Shown piece after piece: positions 6,410 to 8,174 of a stretch of DNA of 8,174 nt. The translations under genes were made by a program, and so were the position numbers. The notes under the pieces were generated by a model. It was not told the origin of the DNA. It did not search any database and worked only from the letters and a program-made list of their open reading frames with translations. Location of the stretch: positions 1 to 8,174 of the forward strand of contig SLIY01000109.1 in the NCBI GenBank assembly GCA_007135385.1. Reading direction: 5' to 3'. The stretch's first letter is position 1, and every line of letters starts with the position of its first letter. Source of the stretch: Leptolyngbyaceae cyanobacterium CSSed165cm_216 (GTDB taxonomy: Bacteria; Cyanobacteriota; Cyanobacteriia; Phormidesmidales; Phormidesmidaceae).

Positions 6410-6527
6410 GCCCCCTAGCCTCCAATTCTGGGGGAGCCAGAGTCTTCAAAGTCCCCCGTATTTGCCCTCTGGGCACGCTTCGCGAACGGGGGATTATAGC
6501 CCTACGGGCATACCAGAAAAGGGGGGC
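6410..6527. mobile_element. MITE-like palindromic element with nested repeat module
   Basis: The element begins GCCCCCTA (6410) and ends AGGGGGGC (6520-6527), short inverted ends typical of small non-autonomous elements in cyanobacterial spacers. Inside are CTCCAATTCTGGGGG and a second hairpin, TCCCCC (6452-6457) with GGGGGA (6488-6493), whose loop holds a 25-nt palindromic module (6463-6487). A further small stem, GCCC-tac-GGGC (6499-6509), lies to the right. No transposase is encoded, and I could not identify a target-site duplication. Confidence 0.55.
6463..6487 (-). repeat. 25-nt palindromic repeat module, copy 1
   Basis: On the minus strand this reads GTTCGCGAAGCG, containing the palindrome TTCGCGAA, followed by the perfect mini-hairpin TGCCC-aga-GGGCA. 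A second 25-nt copy with the same plan is at 7381-7405 on the plus strand. It sits exactly in the loop of the TCCCCC/GGGGGA stem of the surrounding MITE-like element. Confidence 0.65.
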
Positions 6528-6592
6528 ACGCGGGTATCGCTTCTGAAGGTTCATTCCTCAACTCAGCAACGCCGCTGTGGGGAAGGGCTTGG

Positions 6593-6598
6593 TATAGT
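6593..6598 (+). promoter_or_regulatory. Possible -10 element for the DsbA-family gene
   Basis: TATAGT lies 33 bp before the ATG at 6632. Transcription would start near 6605, leaving a short leader for that ATG but almost none for the GTG at 6611. No recognisable -35 hexamer lies 16-18 bp upstream, so support is weak. Confidence 0.3.
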
Positions 6599-6631
6599 CA
6601 ACCTGTAACCGTGACCAGTGGCAAGGCAACT

Positions 6632-7348
6632 ATGGAAACACGTTGGCAACGACTACGGCAATCTAAGCTGCTGCTATGGGTTTGTTTAGGGGCCGTTGGT
6701 TTAGGTTTGCTGATGCCCCTGGTGCTGTTGTTACCCAGGCGTAATGCTTCTACCCCCCCGGAAAGCCGAGAGGAGCACCAGGCTCTGGTGACTACAGTAA
6801 TTGGCTCGATGGATCGGCAAACCTTAATTGGCGATTCCCCCACCAAGGGTAATACCAATGCTGAGGTCGTGTTGTTTAAGTTTTCCGATTTTCAATGTCT
6901 CTACTGTGCGGTGGCCGCTGGTCATATGAAGCAGTTTGTGGGTAACCACGAAGCGGATATCCTCTATGTGTACAAGCACTTTCCCCTCACCCAAATTCAC
7001 CCAGAAGCCATTCCCTCGGCCCAGGCGGCTTGGGCCGCAGACCAGCAGGGACAGTTTTGGTTGTACCATGACGGCCTCTACGTCAACCAAGACCGTCTGG
7101 GGGATGAGCTCTATGTGGAATTAGCTGAGGCGATGAATCTGGATCTAGAGCAGTTCAACCGCGATCGCGCCAGTGACGCCGCCGCTGCCGCTATCCAACG
7201 AGATCTAGAGCTAGCCCAACAGCTACAACTCCAAGGCACCCCTTCTTTTGTGATGAATGACCTGCTGATTCCTGGTGGCGCACCCCCCCAGCTGTTTGAG
7301 GAAATTCTCAACCAAATTAACGAGCTCCTGGAAAGCCGGCAGGGGTAG
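6632..7348 (+). CDS. Membrane-anchored DsbA-family thiol-disulfide oxidoreductase
   Basis: 238 residues from the ATG. After METRWQRLRQSK a hydrophobic segment (LLLWVCLGAVGLGLLMPLVLLL, about residues 13-34) acts as an uncleaved anchor or signal, placing the rest outside the cytoplasm. The thioredoxin fold follows: VVLFKFSDFQCLYCAVAA with active-site C89-L-Y-C92, then YVYKHFPLTQIHPEAIPSA, the helical insert typical of DsbA, and the cis-proline loop GTPSF (P204). The C-terminal IPGGAPPQLFEEILNQI completes the fold. Such proteins (DsbA/BdbD type) form or rearrange disulfides in exported proteins, or reduce particular partners. CLYC differs from the E. coli CPHC, so redox direction cannot be inferred. 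ATG 6632 is preferred because AAGG stands five bases upstream; a GTG at 6611 would add seven residues and lacks such a site. Monocistronic by spacing. Confidence 0.88.
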   Translation: METRWQRLRQSKLLLWVCLGAVGLGLLMPLVLLLPRRNASTPPESREEHQALVTTVIGSMDRQTLIGDSPTKGNTNAEVVLFKFSDFQCLYCAVAAGHMKQFVGNHEADILYVYKHFPLTQIHPEAIPSAQAAWAADQQGQFWLYHDGLYVNQDRLGDELYVELAEAMNLDLEQFNRDRASDAAAAAIQRDLELAQQLQLQGTPSFVMNDLLIPGGAPPQLFEEILNQINELLESRQG

Positions 7349-7361
7349 GGGAAGTGGGGAG

Positions 7362-7416
7362 GTTTTGAGTTTTGAGTTTTGTTCGCGAAGCGTCTCCGGA
7401 GGAGAAATTTTGAGTT
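7362..7416. repeat. GTTTTGA heptamer array interrupted by a palindromic module
   Basis: GTTTTGA repeats twice and a partial third copy follows (7362-7381). The TTTTGAGTT phase reappears at 7408-7416, after the 25-nt module and two A residues. It resembles the short tandemly repeated heptamers common in cyanobacterial spacers. Confidence 0.6.
7381..7405 (+). repeat. 25-nt palindromic repeat module, copy 2
   Basis: GTTCGCGAAGCG is identical to the first 12 bases of copy 1 (6487-6476 on the minus strand). It is followed by the perfect mini-hairpin TCTCC-gga-GGAGA in place of TGCCC-aga-GGGCA. Both arms differ between copies at two positions, yet pairing is kept in each. Confidence 0.68.
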
Positions 7417-7432
7417 GGTGGATGGGGGGATG

Positions 7433-7459
7433 TAGGGGCAGACCTGGGTGTCTGCCCTA
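7433..7459. repeat. Hairpin repeat TAGGGGCAGAC / GTCTGCCCTA
   Basis: TAGGGGCAGAC (7433-7443) pairs with GTCTGCCCTA (7450-7459) with one bulged G. Similar 'TAGGGGCAGAC..GTCTGCCCTA' sequences are common dispersed repeats in cyanobacteria (from memory). No T-run follows, so it is not a standard terminator for the upstream gene. Confidence 0.55.
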
Positions 7460-7502
7460 GCGGGGAATTGGATGCGAGGGAAATGGGGAGGTGGGAAAAA
7501 AC

Positions 7503-7557
7503 GTAGGGCCTAGCCCGTGCGTATGGCTTTGGTGGTCAATCGCACGCCGCAATGCAC
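7503..7557. repeat. Degenerate palindromic repeat with CGTGCG/CGCACG arms
   Basis: GGGC-cta-GCCC type pairing around 7505-7516 is followed by CGTGCG (7516-7521), which pairs with CGCACG (7541-7546). The opposite strand reads GGTGCATTGCGGCGTGCG, reminiscent of the widespread cyanobacterial 'GGTGCGTTACGGCG' repeats. Assignment is tentative. Confidence 0.35.
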
Positions 7558-7605
7558 CATCCGGGCTGAACCGTACCCATTTTGACCCACCCCGCCCTCC
7601 GGGCA

Positions 7606-7642
7606 CCCCTCCGAGGAGGGGATGTAGCCAACTTCGCTACAT
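7606..7642. repeat. Two perfect hairpins placed back to back
   Basis: CCCCTCC-ga-GGAGGGG (7606-7621) is followed with no gap by ATGTAGC, a 7-nt loop and GCTACAT (7622-7642). Each has 7 perfect base pairs. The arrangement looks like a composite of two repeat modules, in the style of the short dispersed repeats elsewhere in this window. Confidence 0.6.
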
Positions 7643-7680
7643 GGGAGTCTGCTGAACTAGCGCTGAACCGACAACCCTGG

Positions 7681-7704
7681 ACCGCAAACCGTAAACCGTA
7701 AACC
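7681..7704. repeat. ACCGTAA heptamer tandem repeat
   Basis: Three heptamer units in a row, ACCGCAA, ACCGTAA and ACCGTAA, are followed by a partial ACC. This is a second short heptamer array in the same spacer, with a sequence unlike the GTTTTGA array. Confidence 0.6.
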
Positions 7705-7725
7705 ACCCCCAAGTCGGCTTCTGCT

Positions 7726-7807
7726 TTTGTGACAATCTACTGTGCCAGTTGGGGTGACAGTCCCAAAGTGATGTTTTCTCTGAGTTGTTAGACAAGATTG
7801 TCACAAA
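7726..7807. promoter_or_regulatory. 13-bp perfect inverted repeat with TTGT/ACAA dyads
   Basis: TTTGTGACAATCT (7726-7738) is repeated inverted as AGATTGTCACAAA (7795-7807), with a 56-bp spacer. Each arm contains its own dyad, TTGT-g-ACAA (7727-7735) and TTGT-c-ACAA (7798-7806). A further TTGT-tag-ACAA (7785-7795) abuts the right arm. It may be a pair of operators for looping, located about 275-355 bp before the start of the secreted-protein gene. The regulator is unknown. Confidence 0.45.
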
Positions 7808-8080
7808 GGTGAAATGTCGTTCTGTCGGGGATGTCGCCGCCTTTTTGAGATCTTTGGATGTTCGATTGGCACATAGTGATTAGTGCCTCCGTATCACCCA
7901 CTCCATAAAGTGTCATGGTCCAGTGAAATACCCCCTACCCCCCAGCGCTACAACATAGATATGCGCCGCAAGGAACCATCCACTGCGCGATACCCATCCC
8001 GACCTGATGACATCGACTCAAACCTTTTTGGGGACATCTTGGGGCGGGCTCACCACACAGTTTGCATTTGGAGAATGACT

Positions 8081-8174
8081 ATGAAAACTCGTTTTATCGC
8101 CGCGATCGCGTTGGGTCTGGCTACTACAGCTTCCATGGCGGCTCTGCCCATGGCCGCTAGCGCCCAAGAAAAGA
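8081..8174 (+). CDS. Start of a secreted protein, cut by the window end
   Basis: Only 31 codons are present. They read MKTRFIAAIALGLATTASMAALPMAASAQEK, a textbook Sec signal peptide: basic N-region (K2, R4), hydrophobic core, and A-S-A before QEK as the likely cleavage site. A GGAG at 8070-8073 stands seven bases before this ATG. A second in-frame ATG two codons earlier (8075) is too close to that site, so 8081 is chosen. The sequence includes a HIP1 site (8102-8109). The mature protein lies outside the window, so no function can be given. The long upstream spacer suggests it has its own regulation. Confidence 0.8.
   Translation, partial: MKTRFIAAIALGLATTASMAALPMAASAQEK

Larger units (their letters stand above)
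7349..8080. other. Long repeat-rich non-coding region before a secreted-protein gene
   Basis: There are 732 bp without a credible gene. The left half (7362-7704) is a mosaic of short heptamer arrays and hairpin repeats, listed separately. The right half (7705-8080) is less repetitive and presumably holds the promoter and a long leader for the gene at 8081. It includes a 13-bp inverted repeat and a small GGCAC/GTGCC stem (7868-7872 with 7883-7887). No tRNA, rRNA or terminator with a T-run was seen. Confidence 0.55.

Noticed and set aside
6361..6546. 61-codon frame whose ATG overlaps the sigma-factor stop (TAATG)
   Set aside because: The overlap suggests translational coupling, but most of the frame runs through the MITE-like repeat and the peptide has no protein-like features.
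7362..7704. CRISPR array
   Set aside because: The repeats here are 7-mers in immediate tandem or single hairpins; there are no regularly spaced 25-40 bp repeats with unique spacers and no cas genes.
7729..7805. CRP-like TGTGA...TCACA site
   Set aside because: The half-sites are about 65 bp apart instead of the 6-bp spacing needed for one CRP dimer site.

Overview
The window looks like chromosomal DNA from a cyanobacterium. The HIP1 octamer GCGATCGC occurs six times in 8.2 kb (838, 3640, 4034, 4938, 7161 and 8102), roughly 30 times more than base composition alone would give. The glycogen branching enzyme, the small secreted protein and the dispersed palindromic repeats are all of cyanobacterial type. 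Moderately high GC and abundant intergenic repeats would suit a filamentous Leptolyngbya/Nodosilinea-like organism, but that is an inference.

Layout, left to right. (1) Positions 1-1194 hold two broken genes facing away from each other. One is a zinc-independent MDR oxidoreductase on the minus strand, also cut by the window edge. The other is the ligand-binding half of a TetR-family repressor on the plus strand. Both lack their N-termini and they abut at about 700-712, as if one deletion removed a divergent promoter and both gene starts. (2) Positions 1218-3515 are an intact glgB on the minus strand, convergent with the TetR remnant. (3) Positions 3516-3869 are non-coding. (4) A small secreted hypothetical protein (3870-4181, minus) is divergent from a Dda/RecD-like SF1 helicase (4295-5608, plus). 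Their shared 113-bp spacer is rich in ACTAT-type half-sites and has an inverted repeat covering the helicase start codon. (5) An ECF-like sigma factor (5723-6361, plus) is preceded by a long imperfect hairpin ending 6 nt before its ATG. (6) A MITE-like repeat (6410-6527) lies before a membrane-anchored DsbA-family thiol oxidoreductase (6632-7348, plus). (7) About 730 bp of non-coding DNA (7349-8080) carries several palindromic and heptameric repeats and a 13-bp inverted repeat. It leads into the start of a secreted protein (8081 onward) cut by the window end.

There is no obvious multi-gene pathway. glgB is housekeeping glycogen metabolism, the helicase is DNA maintenance, and the sigma factor and thiol oxidoreductase could belong to an envelope or stress response, though nothing in the sequence links them. 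I see no convincing new enzyme system. The leads that most deserve attention are the double-truncation scar at 700-712, a 25-nt palindromic module present twice with compensatory stem changes and apparently inserted into older repeats, the operator-like arrays at 4242-4299 and 7726-7807, and the structured sigma-factor leader.
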